Shown: one piece after another, positions 37,495-50,000 of the stretch
Position numbering within the stretch: the stretch's first letter is position 1
Layout of the letters: every line of letters begins with the position of its first letter
Assembly (NCBI GenBank): GCA_963281155.1
Contig: CAUJLY010000006.1
Coordinates: 8,866,001 to 8,930,000, forward strand
Direction: 5' to 3'
Source of the DNA: Rhabditophanes sp. KR3021
Lineage: Eukaryota > Nematoda > Chromadorea > Rhabditida > Alloionematidae
DNA length: 64,000 nucleotides
Notes under the pieces: generated by a model
Told to the model about the DNA's origin: nothing
What the model saw: only the letters and a program-made list of their open reading frames with translations
The model's database searches: none
Made by a program: the position numbers and the translations under genes

Positions 37495-39772
37495 TCAGCA
37501 TAGTCCACAACTCTTGGGACATTTTTGCTTGCATATAGTCTCTAAACATTAACTGTGTACACATTCCTGAATCTGCCCATTTTTCGCACCATTCTCTTGA
37601 ATCTGAGCACTTGGCCTTTTCACCCAACTCATCTTCATCGGCTCCCCCACTTTCGGAAGAGCCTTTCGCTTTTTTACATATCCCACAAGAGAGTGCACAA
37701 TTCTCTTCCATAAACCTTTTGCTTAGCTTAGATTCACAATGCTCATTTTCAGCCAGGAATTTACAATCTCTTCTTTTGTCTTCGCAAACTTTGACCTTCG
37801 AAAGTCTCTTACTTTCTTTAGAAACTTTCTTTTCCTTGCTTTCATTGCTTTCTATTATTTCGCCTGATTCAACTGCAAGCTCTGGTGCCTCTGTAGATTC
37901 ATTACCACCTCCTTCAATATTTTTGCTTTTGTTACTTATATTACCTCCACTCACGCCACCTGAAATTGGACCTTTTCTAGATCGCAATGTCCCTGAGTAG
38001 GCCGTTTCTTCTTCTTCATCCACATTTTCAAGCACATCCTTTTCATTGTCACTTTTGTCCACCTCCTCATCTTCGACGCTGTCTGTGGTCTTAGTTGCCG
38101 ACGTTTCAACTATCACTTTTCTTCCTCCCTTCTTAATAAGTTTCTTAGCTTTCTTCGTTGTTGTTTCGACTACTTGTTCGCCGCTGCTCCTACCCGCAAC
38201 AGCTTCTGCATCTTTCGGCTTAACTATAAAAAATACATTCATATCATATTTTTATGCACATACTCTCTCATATTGAATGCATAATGCGGTAAATTAAAAA
38301 TAATTTATAATAAGTATGTTATTTTTTGTACGGATACCAATTTATAAAAAGCAAAGCAAAAATAACTCTCAGATATTTTAATTTTCTAAATACATATTTG
38401 AGATATCAAGTGTGTTCTATATAAATATGTCGAAATTAAAGCTAATAAGTGCTTGTTTAACGACAGATTAACAGTTAAACATGTAATTAGTTTTGTAACT
38501 AGCTATTAAGCATTTAAGAAGGTGATAAGGGCTTTACACTCAAATAAATATTTCCTTACTCCATTTTTTAACCAAACAATGACTTACCTATTTGGGGGCA
38601 GTTGTAAAGCTTGTTAATTTTGTATAAATCCAACGGTGAAAAGCCAACTCTTTGTCCAATCTCTGCCCCCTTCTTTTTGGGTTCGATAGTAACTTTGCCA
38701 TTTTTACTAAAAGCAGTAGAAGCATAATGCATGACTGATTCATAATCATATCTAGTTTCTAAGTGATCGATCATCTTTAAATCGTACTTTTCGAATTGAT
38801 CCTGCAAGCCTGCTTCCACATTTTCCCATTTGATATCAATGTATTTGTCTCTGTCTGCTCGAGATTGCTCATGGAAAAAGCCGACTGAGTGCATCAGTTC
38901 ATGGATAATTATACCTTTTTGTATACATCCATCACCTAAACTAACCGGCTGTTTTCCTCCTACTCGACCCACCAGCGAGTAACATCCATCATCAGGCACG
39001 ATGTGAATATAATCGACGTCGGCTGCTGATTTTGGGGCGAAGTCAATGCATGTCAACTTTCTATATTCCTCAATTGCTTCAGCTATTTTGGAACGACTGA
39101 AGGAAGAGTATTGAGAGGAGATGGTGTATGGAATTCGGCCATCACTCCATTTTAAGTATGTTTGTCGGACGGCATTTCTCATCACACCCGTTATTTTGGT
39201 CGGATTTTCCTCACCCAAAAAGCTTTTGATAGTTCTCGAAGTAAGTCCATTATTCACTGAAAATAAAGTAATATATGGAGGGTTGAGTATATACGTAATT
39301 ACATCATCATATTATTTATATTATTTATGTACATGTGTATTTATTTTTATGCACATATGTACTTATTTATTTACATACCAATATCTCCTTCAAATCTTGC
39401 CATATTATACATTGCCGAGTCGGTGTTAGCTTTTTCTTCGTTATCATTGATATGGTTTTCTGGAACTATGGAGTCGAGTAACGTCTTCGCATTCATAAAA
39501 TCAACGTTCGTGAGGTGTGACTCATGATCTGGCATGCTTTTATCATAATACTAAAATGACAAGGATGTAAAAGCTATTAATATAAAGTATTTGTCTTTAT
39601 ATCTTTTTTGATTTTATCATTTAATTGGTAAGTGATAAACAGTGGCGTCAAAAATAACCTATTTTTATTAACATACCAGATCAATTTCAGCACTTAAATC
39701 ATTGATAAATACTAATATTATTAACAATAAAAACAATGGTTTGCCATTAAAATACTGCCAAACACTTAACAT
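37495..39772 (-). CDS. Astacin metalloprotease with two ShK domains (nas-type), last ShK frameshifted
   Basis: Secreted zinc protease of the nematode NAS family. Exons on the minus strand are 39772-39677, 39550-39379, 39256-38588 and 38223-37495. Order: signal peptide (MLSVWQYFNGKPLFLLLIIL); propeptide about 33-112; astacin domain about 113-312 with zinc site HELMHSVGFFHEQSRADRD (His208, 212, 218; Glu209) and Met-turn SVMHYAS; a charged linker 313-455 with Lys-rich and Glu/Asp-rich blocks and an RSRK site; ShK domain 1 (459-495, CEDKRRDC...CALSCGIC); ShK domain 2 from 518. The second ShK reads correctly to YMQAK, then a five-T run at 37522-37526 (A on the coding strand) has one base too many. 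The other frame continues CPKSCGLC and stops at 37497-37495. As written, the frame instead runs on to 37454 with an unrelated tail. Confidence 0.9.
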
Positions 39773-42700
39773 AGTTTATTCTCTTGTGTTTATGCTTACT
39801 TTTTAGATATTTCTAATCAGTAGAAAGATTATACAGTTGACAGAAAAGACTTAGGAAGTTCAAAATATAGATGTTGATTAAAAAATAGACAACAGTTCAG
39901 AGTGACATAAAATTGTTTGGACACTTTCTTTTTGATTGTAGACCATTTTTAATTTTAACCCATTTAAGGTACCATCAAGACCGCCTTAACCAGTAAATTT
40001 TTAGAATCAGGTTTCTATTTTACATCTAAATATCTAAATGATATTAAGTATGTTTTAAGCATGACTGGAAATTAGATCAGTCTGTGCTTCAAGTTTGTAG
40101 GTATCATTGGTTGGAATGTTTTGGTATTATGAGTGAGGAGAGTGAGTATATTATAGCACATACTAGATTAATTTGAATCTCCAAACCTATTAACCTTTGA
40201 TAGTGCTTATTGCTCATTGCTTATTTGTTGTCTAAGTTAGTGATGATCACACCATTTTTCGCGCTAATCTTTTATCTCCTTCCAATCCTTTTACTAAACA
40301 ATATCAACAATCTTGAGTAAGAACTGTACCTTTGACACTTTTTTATGGCCATATTTTAAAAGTTGTTTCACTATTTTAATCTTATTTTTATATGATGGAA
40401 ACTCTCAATTTTCAGTTTATCTGGAAATCTAGTTCAGACTTGATTATGCGTAATTGTGTAGTTGATTTTGTGTATGCTTATTTATAACTTCTGACATTCA
40501 AATTATCTTTATCCAAATAAAATGATGGTGGGTGCCATAAGTGCTGTTACTAGTAAAAAGATACATTTTAGCTGTGTTTATTATTATTAAAAAAAGCAAT
40601 AGCAATGTTAAACAGATCGTTTATAATAAAAGTGTTTGTGTAATGTTTTAAAGATTTTTTGACTTCAAAAAATTAAGACAAGAATGTTGACATTTTCTTA
40701 AGTAACAATGTTAAAAGATATTAAGTGCTATATATTTAAAAGTTTGATTTAAAATGATTGTATTGTGGCAAAAAGGCTTTTTCCGTTCAACAAAAGAGAG
40801 CTCAAAGGATAAAAGTTAAAAGTTGCTGGCTTTGTGATTGGGTTACAGCATAACTTTTGAGTTACATTTAAATGCGAGTATATAAATATATCATCTGATA
40901 CAAATTAAACCTTTCTCAAGAGTGTCTGTCACTTTTGGTACATAAAAATGTCGTATCTGAAAAAACGATTTGACTGTTCTTTATTATTCATGTCCCATTT
41001 TACCAAAATTATTCAAATAAACAAGAAAACATGGTGAGAACTTTTGGATATTTAGTTAAGCAGTAGATAATTGATAATTGTCGTACACTTTTGTGGCAAA
41101 TGAAACAACTCTAAATCATTTGTCAAGTATCTTTTTTTCACACGCACCAACCCTTGTCAACAAGCTAACCATTATATGTACATTAACTTTACTTTTTGAT
41201 ATTCAGCACCTTTTTAAGATATGGTCTGCGAGTGTAAAGCTGCTGTGTTTGTTCGAAAATAAATACATAGATTCAGAGATAATTAGTAGATTATGACAAA
41301 ACTCCCTGCATTCGTATAATTTATTTTTGCATCTAGTCCCAAATAAAGTTAATGTAATCAAGCATTTAATTCTTGATTAAATTTCAACCTCAATCCTGTT
41401 ATTTTAAGAATTCATTAACACTTTACACTTGGTTTAATGTACCGTGTCAGTGCCTTTCGTGCACAAAAAAGCTATTTGGGTCGTTAAAGAATCATGGCAA
41501 ATGTATCGAAAGTACCCAAGACAAACTCTAAATAATGGTATATAGTCTTTTACTGAGCCAAATTTGTATTGATAATGAAACATTATCTTGTTCTTTATAA
41601 ATAGCTTACACATTATCTGTCTGAAAAAAAGACTTGTTAATTGGTTGCAACATATATCCATCTATCCTTGTATAACATAATCTTATAATAAGTTTAACTT
41701 TTTTCAATTTAAAACGATTTAACTTTAAGATTACTTTCAAATTTTAAATTTTCAGACAAAATTAGTTGTTCAATCTTAAATATAAGTTAACCTTCGTTCT
41801 TATATCTTTCAATTATTTTTGATGAAATTTCTTAAGATTCGACTTATCTTAACACTTATACTTATATTAACGCATCCTTTTTACTTCCACAATCTCATCT
41901 TTGATGTAAAAATGTAAATGATGTCTTATTGATGAAGGTCCACATTTTAAATGATTTAACCAAATTAGTACATGTTATAATTTCCTTTTAAATGTTGATA
42001 TTTGAAGTTGCTTTGACTAAAAGGTAAAAGCATAGAACAGCCAGCATCAAGTTGTATTTAGTAATTTGCTTAAACTACTCTACTTGAATAAATAAATTGA
42101 GTACTTTAAAAGTTTAAACAATTAAAGTGTCAGTGATAAGTTGCATGGGTAAAATAGATTTACACGTTTGTATTTGGACGATTACATATATTTGGCGTTA
42201 GTTAAAGATTTAGGGAGTTTAGAGAATAATTTAGTTTGAATTCCGGACAAATTATAATGAGTTATTTATTTGCTTTGTGTTAGATTTGGTCAATATCAAC
42301 AAAAGTTTGTTTGGTGGTTTTCCGTTGTTGTAAGAGTTGCGTCAAGACACAAAATGTAATGGATATCAAATTTCGCTTACATCCCACTTTTAATTTTTAC
42401 AGATACCAACAGGGCTTGCAAATTTAAGAGAAATTATCCTCAGCATTAAGTTTTGTTTAAATGTGTTTTCTTGGAAAATCATTTTTTCAAAAATCTTAAT
42501 TACATCATTTTCCATTCAAATGTATCTACCTAAATGCATTCTCAGAGTATTTATACACATTTGAAAACAGATTAATACTCATTTCAAACAAAACAAAAAG
42601 TAATAGAATGTAGTATATATGTATATAATATCATATATTTATTCAAGACTACATTTTTCTTTTAACAAATTTCATTTGCATTTCAGTTACCAAATCTTAA

Positions 42701-43046
42701 ATTATACACTTTATTATTTAAATCTAAACTAATACTTTTAATAACTTTTCAGAGATGTAAATACTAAATTATTTTAAACTTCTTTTTATCTTCTGAAAAT
42801 ACAAGGGTTTATTACTTGAATATGTGGTGATGACTTTGTAAATATAAAAAAACTTTAGTCACCATTTACTACCAAAAGAGGAGTCTCTTGATGGTGGTTT
42901 GCATATATGTGACAGAAACAAATTCTTTTGGCTACCGCTTAATAGTCCTATCACTATCAATATAGTTTTCTTTTTGTCCCTTCTTAATACACATACATTT
43001 TAAGTGGGCCACACGTTTTTAGTTAATATAAAACAAATTATATAAA
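39773..43046. other. 3.3-kb gene-free AT-rich spacer
   Basis: No exon series or motif found. The frames at 41078-41296 and 41434-41661 are low-complexity. It is flanked by divergent genes and so may hold promoters. Confidence 0.5.
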
Positions 43047-43199
43047 ATGAAAAAGTATTTTGCGTTTCGAGTTTCAATAATTTATTGTTTGATTACGTAT
43101 GTTTCCGGGAACATGTCGGGTACACTCGAATTATTTATAATTTTCTGTTTATCCTTGCCATTCCCTCAAAACGACCTTTTTATCCCGTTTGTCTTCTAG
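43047..43199 (+). CDS. Possible 50-aa secreted microprotein
   Basis: A complete small frame starts MKKYFAFRVSIIYCLITYVS, which looks like a signal peptide, and ends PFVF before TAG at 43197-43199. It lies 40 bp upstream of the Sp17-like gene. It could be an independent microprotein, an upstream ORF, or chance in AT-rich DNA. The stop overlaps CTTCTAG, a good splice (or trans-splice) acceptor for the next gene, which argues that at least its end is intronic or outron sequence. Confidence 0.2.
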   Translation: MKKYFAFRVSIIYCLITYVSGNMSGTLELFIIFCLSLPFPQNDLFIPFVF

Positions 43200-43239
43200 G
43201 TTTCTTACACACTAAAAAGAGTTTATTATTTATCATACC

Positions 43240-44000
43240 ATGAGTGAAATCAAATCAGAAAAATACAAAATTCCTACCAGCCTTAGACCGTTGTTGGAAG
43301 CTGTCGCAAGAGAAACTATTCGAGCCCAGCCTGATGATGTCGTTGCCTTTGGAAAGTTATTTTTCGACCTTTTGACTGAACATCAAAAAGGTTAGTTTGC
43401 ATATTTTATTTTTATGATATCATTTCCACTTTAGATAGCGATGAAGATGTAATCAGTGATAATATTGCTTATGGGATGTTTAGAATGGACCTTCAGCAAA
43501 GATTTAAGTTAATGAGTTCTAAGCGTGGGAATTACCGTCCTGCTAGTCCACAAGACATTGCCGCTACCAAGATTCAGGCCATTTTTAGGGGTCATCAAGT
43601 TCGTAGTCATCCTGAAAAGTTCGGTCTTGATTCGGACATTTTGAGAAGACGTTCAAGCGATCGCTTGAGCAAAATGGACAACAAAAAGGATGTTAAGAGA
43701 CACTCCATCGGAGGTTATTCCCTTGAAAATTCGGAAACTCCTGAAGATAGAGCTGCAACCAAAATTCAAGCCCAATTGAGAGGATTCTTGGCTAGAAAGA
43801 ATGTAACTGCAATGAAAGAAAAAAATGAGAATGCAGCCACCAAAATACAAGCCCACATTCGGTAATTCCTTAAGTTACTTCCATTTACTAATAATTTCAG
43901 TGGTTTCTTAACTCGCAAAAGATTAGGTGAAGAAGGGTTACTCAGTCCATCAAGATCGAGAAGTAGTCTTCAATCTCACAAAAGCGACGATATCAACTAA
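43240..44000 (+). CDS. RIIa-domain and IQ-motif protein, Sp17-like (225 aa)
   Basis: Probable PKA-anchor-binding and calmodulin-binding protein related to sperm autoantigenic protein 17. Exons 43240-43390, 43435-43861 and 43901-44000 give 226 codons with closing phases. The N-terminus (IPTSLRPLLEAVARETIRAQ, then VVAFGKLFFDLL) is a dimerisation/docking domain like that of PKA regulatory subunit II. After a basic Ser/Arg-rich middle come three IQ motifs: AATKIQAIFRGHQVR, AATKIQAQLRGFLARK and AATKIQAHIRGFLTRK, the last split by the final intron. The tail is Ser/Arg-rich (SPSRSRSSLQSHKSDD). Proteins of this type act in cilia and flagella; here expression in ciliated neurons or germ line is only a guess. 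AATAAA at 44129-44134; a trans-splice acceptor CTTCTAG lies at 43193-43199. Confidence 0.9.
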
Positions 44001-47000
44001 ATTCAAGTCAAAAATCATTATCTCAATTTATCGGTTCAAGTCAAAATATAAACAAAAAGAGACTTTTATCTTTCCATCAAAACAAAAACCAATTATTAAA
44101 AATGTTATAAACTATTTTTGTGTGTCTAAATAAACGTCTGAAATTTCATATAAATAAAAATGTGACAACAAAGAAGGAGTTCTAAAGACATGATTATGTT
44201 AATATTTAAAATTAGTGTTATGATACACCGTTATTTGTTTAAAGCAGTTTATAAAGTGATTTTGTTACAGGCGAATCTAAATTTAGCAAGAGCGATCAAT
44301 TTAAAAGCATTGAATCTTTTAGTATGGGAATGATTGAAAAAGTTTTGTTGAGTGCTTTCAGCTATTAAATTAAACAAAAGCATATGTACTTTTGAATCAA
44401 GTTAAACAAAAGTATATGTATTTTTGAATTAAATTAAACAAAAGTATATATATTTTTGAATCAAATTAAACAAAAGCATATGCATTTTTGAATCAAATTA
44501 AACAAAAGTATGTGTTTTTGAATAAAATTTTTTAAAAAACGTAATTGAATATTTGAACAACTGTAAAAAATACTTGTGATTCATGAGAATATTTCCTAGA
44601 ATAAAATAAGTGATCCGTTTAACAAAATTTCATTAAAAATATCGTGTTGGGGATGTCTATGCCACAACAATAATGTTTTAATCTATGATCAAAACACAAA
44701 TATTCAGTTATTATGAGCTATCTAAGATTGCATTCAAAACTGTTACCATGAATTCTTTTAATTTCAGAAGCGTTATACATGTAATTGTTAAAGTTTATTT
44801 CATTTGAACATTGATGATTGTTTTCCCCTTATGAGAATAATCTAGTAAATGCCTGACTTAATTTTGCAATACTTTTCTAAGTTCAATTTTCGATTAATCT
44901 TTAAATGTTTTTAAATTGCAGCAAATTATTATTTACTTTCTAAGTAGTTATACATATTAAAAGTTCACTGTCTAGACATTATTAGAACGATTATGGTTAA
45001 AAAAACACTATTTATAAGTTCACAATATTTCTAAGGTTCTTTTTACTACTCCCTTCCTACTAAATTGGTTATCAATATAATTAGAAAAAATGAGTGATTA
45101 CTCAAATCTATATGACATTTATTAAATTGATATTTAAATAACCAATATGACGCCCCTAAAAAGTAAAGTTTAAAGCAATACACAGAAATATTTATAAATA
45201 TTTACTATTTAATTAGATTATTAATAATTCATGTTTGGCGCCTTGTAGGTGCCTTTGCCGAAATTCCTAAGTGCACACTATAAAAGTAATGGAAATTTTA
45301 ATAAGCCCAAAAAGAGATATACCCAATAAAATTCACCTTCATTTTCACCTGATTATGCGAAAATATGTTGGCTAAAGTTTAAATTGAGAATTCTTATTGC
45401 AAGATAGATATGGAAAGTTCTATAGCCGTGAGACTTATAAATTATTTCCATGTGATTTTGGTAAAAAAAATATACAATTGCGGTTACAATTTTCAAATAT
45501 ATAGTTATCTCAAAACGTGCAATTTTATTCATTATACATAGGTTTGTCAAAACATTCTTTCTGATATAAAAGAATTTCCAAAACTATATTTATCTTTTTC
45601 TCACATCTTCTAATTTGAGAAAAAATGATGCTCTTATATAAACTTGAACTAATTACAGCATTGTTTCAGTTTAAATTTTTATTCTAATCGTCACGAAAGC
45701 ATACTTTGTAAGTTTTATCTTTTCAATTTTTTGTAATTATCTAAATTTAGCAAATTAAAGTAACACACGTGCTTTTGTCTTATTTTTTATAAATTTTTTC
45801 ATGCCAAATGGCTTGATTTGGCAATTATGACAGGGTAAAAAATGTTTGAAATGTTTAATGGATGTATCAATTAAGAGTGTACGTCTGAAAATTTCATAAG
45901 TTCGTTTTTTTAAGAACGAGATTGATTTCCTTAATTTAAATGATAGATGCTTGCTGAGACAAACAGTATATCACTTTTAAATTAAAAAACATCTCAACTA
46001 AAAATGACTAAAAAATGTCTTTCCAAAAAGGGTATTTATTTTTAAAGAATAACCATGCTAAAGATGTTTATTTTCTATTCTTGGTTTTTCTTTATGGACA
46101 TGAAAATTTAAAACTATAAGCTGTTTAGTTAGTGCAAGCAACAATATGAATCTTTTTAATAGCCATTTTACTGTTTAAAAACCATTTCTTGTACATATGA
46201 AGTTTTACTATTTATATCATTTTGCCGTTTTAAACTATGCATTTGTTTGTTGTTTAGAGCCCTTCTCATTCACTGCTATTTCGTAACTTTATTACAAATT
46301 AAACAGTTATATACTCATTTTTAAGCTAAATTAACCACTAAATAACCTTCCTATCCACAAAATTCTTTGGTTTAATATTTTATAATCAAATATTCCCCAC
46401 AAATTCAATGCCAAAGTGACTTACAAATTTATAATTGAAGGATATGGTTTATGTAATTATCCAAACCAAATATAATTATATATATTCAAAAAAGTCAGTT
46501 ATGTTTGAAGGAAAAATTTCATAATAAGTATTTACATCAAATATTAATGCGGACTATTTTACCGTATTAGATGTTAATTCATAATTATCGTTTTGTTCCT
46601 TTAAACATGTAATTTTAACGAACAAAGGCAATGATGTGTATTTCATTATATTCTATAAATAATGAAAAGAACAAAAATATGATTTATAAAGTCTTTTCTT
46701 TCATAAAATACTATTTAAGCGAAAAGATTTTTTACTCAAAATCACATCATCCAAGTTAGAGTTGTTTCGTCGCGCATTGTTCTTTGAAATGGCACCATTT
46801 TCAATCATCAAAACAATTCATCTTTATGGTATGTAGTTTGATTTAAAATGGATATAAATGTAATGTCGTGGCGTTTCTATAAAATTTTAAATTAAACATT
46901 AATAATGGTGGCCAATAAATTTTTGATGCATCATTTTTATAAATGAATAGATTAAATTCGACTAATGGAAGCTAAACAACATAGTTATATTTTCTCCTTA

Positions 47001-50000
47001 ATATTCTATTCTCATTTAATTAAAAAGTTCAGAAATAGGCTCATTTTGTAGGCTTTTGTTGATTTTGTCTCTTTAATTCATTAAAATTTTAAGCATGTGC
47101 CATACATACGTTTTTCCACTTTTAAATTAACTTTAATGAATCTAAAAAGAAACGCCTCATGGCACCAACATAGTGAAAGTAATTCCAAAACTTTGCCATC
47201 ATTTAATACTTCTTGATTACAATTTTGAAATTTAACCAGACTTAAATCATTCTTATTAAATGCCTAACAGGGAAGTCTTCATTTCTACTATCAAATAATT
47301 ATTTTAATTATTTTTAACATTTAAATCATTTAAAAGGCCAACACGATATTAAATAGAATAATATCATTTAAATTTGAAACCGAGTATGTCTAGGCATCAT
47401 CCTATATTATGATGGTTATTTGATTAAAATTTATATTTGTACTACTGCACACACTACTTTTCAGTATCATGTCATTTGGTTAAAGTTTTTTAGCTTTCTG
47501 CAAACTAAAGTTTAAGAATGATTTTATAGAGGAAAGCTAAAAAATGAAAGAGAGAAACTTTTGTGATGATTTTTTAATTCAAATAATAAAAAGAAGGCAC
47601 ATTGTTATATTAAATTTATGCATACATACTATTTCGTACCATTTGCCAAGTCCTTCCTAACTTTTTGGTTTTGGAAACGTTTTTTGTTTCTTTAAGATGA
47701 TGTATTCACATCAAATGAAAAAATGTGATTTTTAATATTTCTATGCAGCAAACTTTTTCAACTCCAAATGTCTTCCTGCAGCACTTTTAAATTGAATATG
47801 AGTCGAGTGGGTATTCCCTCTAAATACTTAAACTACTCAAAATCAAATTTTTTCGGTCTTATCAAACATCTGTTTCTATGCTACCATCTTAAATTAGAGG
47901 AATATTTAACTTTTAGTAAGGAATATGCTAAATACACGATGGAACGACGGCTCTCATACCACAGTTCAAAACACTCTATCTATTTAAATGAGCACTAAAA
48001 TTGAGAGGATAAAGACTTTTTATATTTTCCATTTGGATAAATAAAGGTAATTAAAAAGGGAGTTTATCTGAAGCTTAAATGCTTTATTACATTTAATACC
48101 TTAGTTGACGTAAATGAGCATCATTAAAAATGGAGATATCTACCTTGTTTTGGCGTCATCTACTCCGCAATTATTGTCTACTTAAAGTCAGCCACTTCAT
48201 AATTTGTGCATGGCATATGTTTACAATTGTATTTATTTTTTAATTTGGATTGATCTAATGAGGCAAATGTGGATAGACATGTACATACGTCACCACTACT
48301 GACTAACTACTTCAACAATCTCAATTTACTTAGTAGCGTTTTAAGGCAAAAAAGAAATATTTGTCATTTTTCTCTTTAAAAACAAGGAATTTATATTATA
48401 TTGTCATATTTATCTGTAGGTTGATGATAATTGCTTCGTAATTTTCTTTCTTCTCTTTTCAATAACAATTTAAAACTACAACATAACGATAAACATGCTA
48501 CCTTTTACAAAAATATATGTATCACCCTATATTTTACTAATTATCTTCATCTTATTCACTAGATAATAAACATTTATATGTTATCGTGATATTTTTCTTC
48601 CAAAATAATATCCGTGTTGCTTTCATTAAATAATATGCATATATCTCATTTTTTAAGAAAGTATCTATATTATTCAAAAGACTTTTTAATTTAAAATATA
48701 TGTATAGTGGTATTTATATTGTTTAATGAAAGCAATAATTTGATAATAATATTTAGCATTAAAATATTAAGATGTGAGAAATAATTTATTTTAAAAATTT
48801 CTAAGCTCTCCTTTTCAAATCATTGGACTTTTGAAGAGACTGTGTTTTTTGTTTATTTGTACTAATGTATTAACTTTTGTTGATACTAAATTTTGCAAGG
48901 TTCAACTAATAAATATTTTCCATTTTCAAAATAACCTTTAAAAAAGATCGAGACAGTAACATTAAGGTGAGCTATAAAAGGATGGGGATGCTCGTCACAA
49001 GCCTAGAGTATTCTATTTTTAATAAAATATAATTGTCATAAGGTGGTGCTCTTTTGTTGTTAGAAATCAAATGATTTGTTAAACTTTACGATAACAATAC
49101 TTTAATATTTATGGTAAAAAGAATTTCTTTATTATTATTCCATTTATTATTCAATCTAAAATAATAGGTAGTATGGAGATATTTTCGCATACTGTTGTTT
49201 AAATTAAAAATGCCAACTAATTGTCTCAATGTGTAGTACTGAAATTATGGGAGATATTTCTATTTGTTATTGTTGATAAGATAATATTGGTGATAATAAT
49301 ATTGAATAAAGATTATTTACGATTCAATTGCTTTGTTTACTGATTGAATATTTTTCAATTTTTCACCATTCTGAATAAATATTTTTTTCTTTAAAAAATC
49401 AATTGTGCTTTGAGCTTATGCGAAAAGTTTTGACCACTTCTACAAACTTCTATCATCCTTGTTATTAATATGTATTTTTGGCCAATCTTAACCATTTAAA
49501 CGTTATTTACTTGGAGAGTATATGTGACTGCCAAAGCAACTAAATCATGTTGATATGAAACAACAAAATAGTAGTAGTTGGCATTTAAGGATTCATCACC
49601 CCTTTAACGTTTTGATGGCATTTCATATCAAATTTTTTTACTTCAAATTTAACTCATGTAACATTATTATTTAACGCTTTACTTGACATATTTTTGCCTA
49701 ATAACCTTTTAAAATAAGTCATGACAAAATAATTTTGAACGAATTAAATACAATTTGATGATGGAACTAAACAATTTTTTTTATTACTATACTAATGGAT
49801 GGTTACAAACTTTTGCTCTATTAAAACTTTTAAATGAGCTATTTTTTAGGAAGTACAGTTGTCCTTTTTTCATTTATTTTTATTTTTATAGTACATAAAC
49901 AGACTCTCTGAGGTGTATAGACACAAACAAAACCAAAAAGAGTATATAAATTCTTTTACTTCAAATCGTTTAATTTATTGTTGATAAAAAGGTGGTGCGA

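Noticed and set aside
37611..38276. Ser/Leu-rich plus-strand frames
   Set aside because: Antisense shadows of the Glu/Lys/Ser-rich linker exon of the astacin gene.
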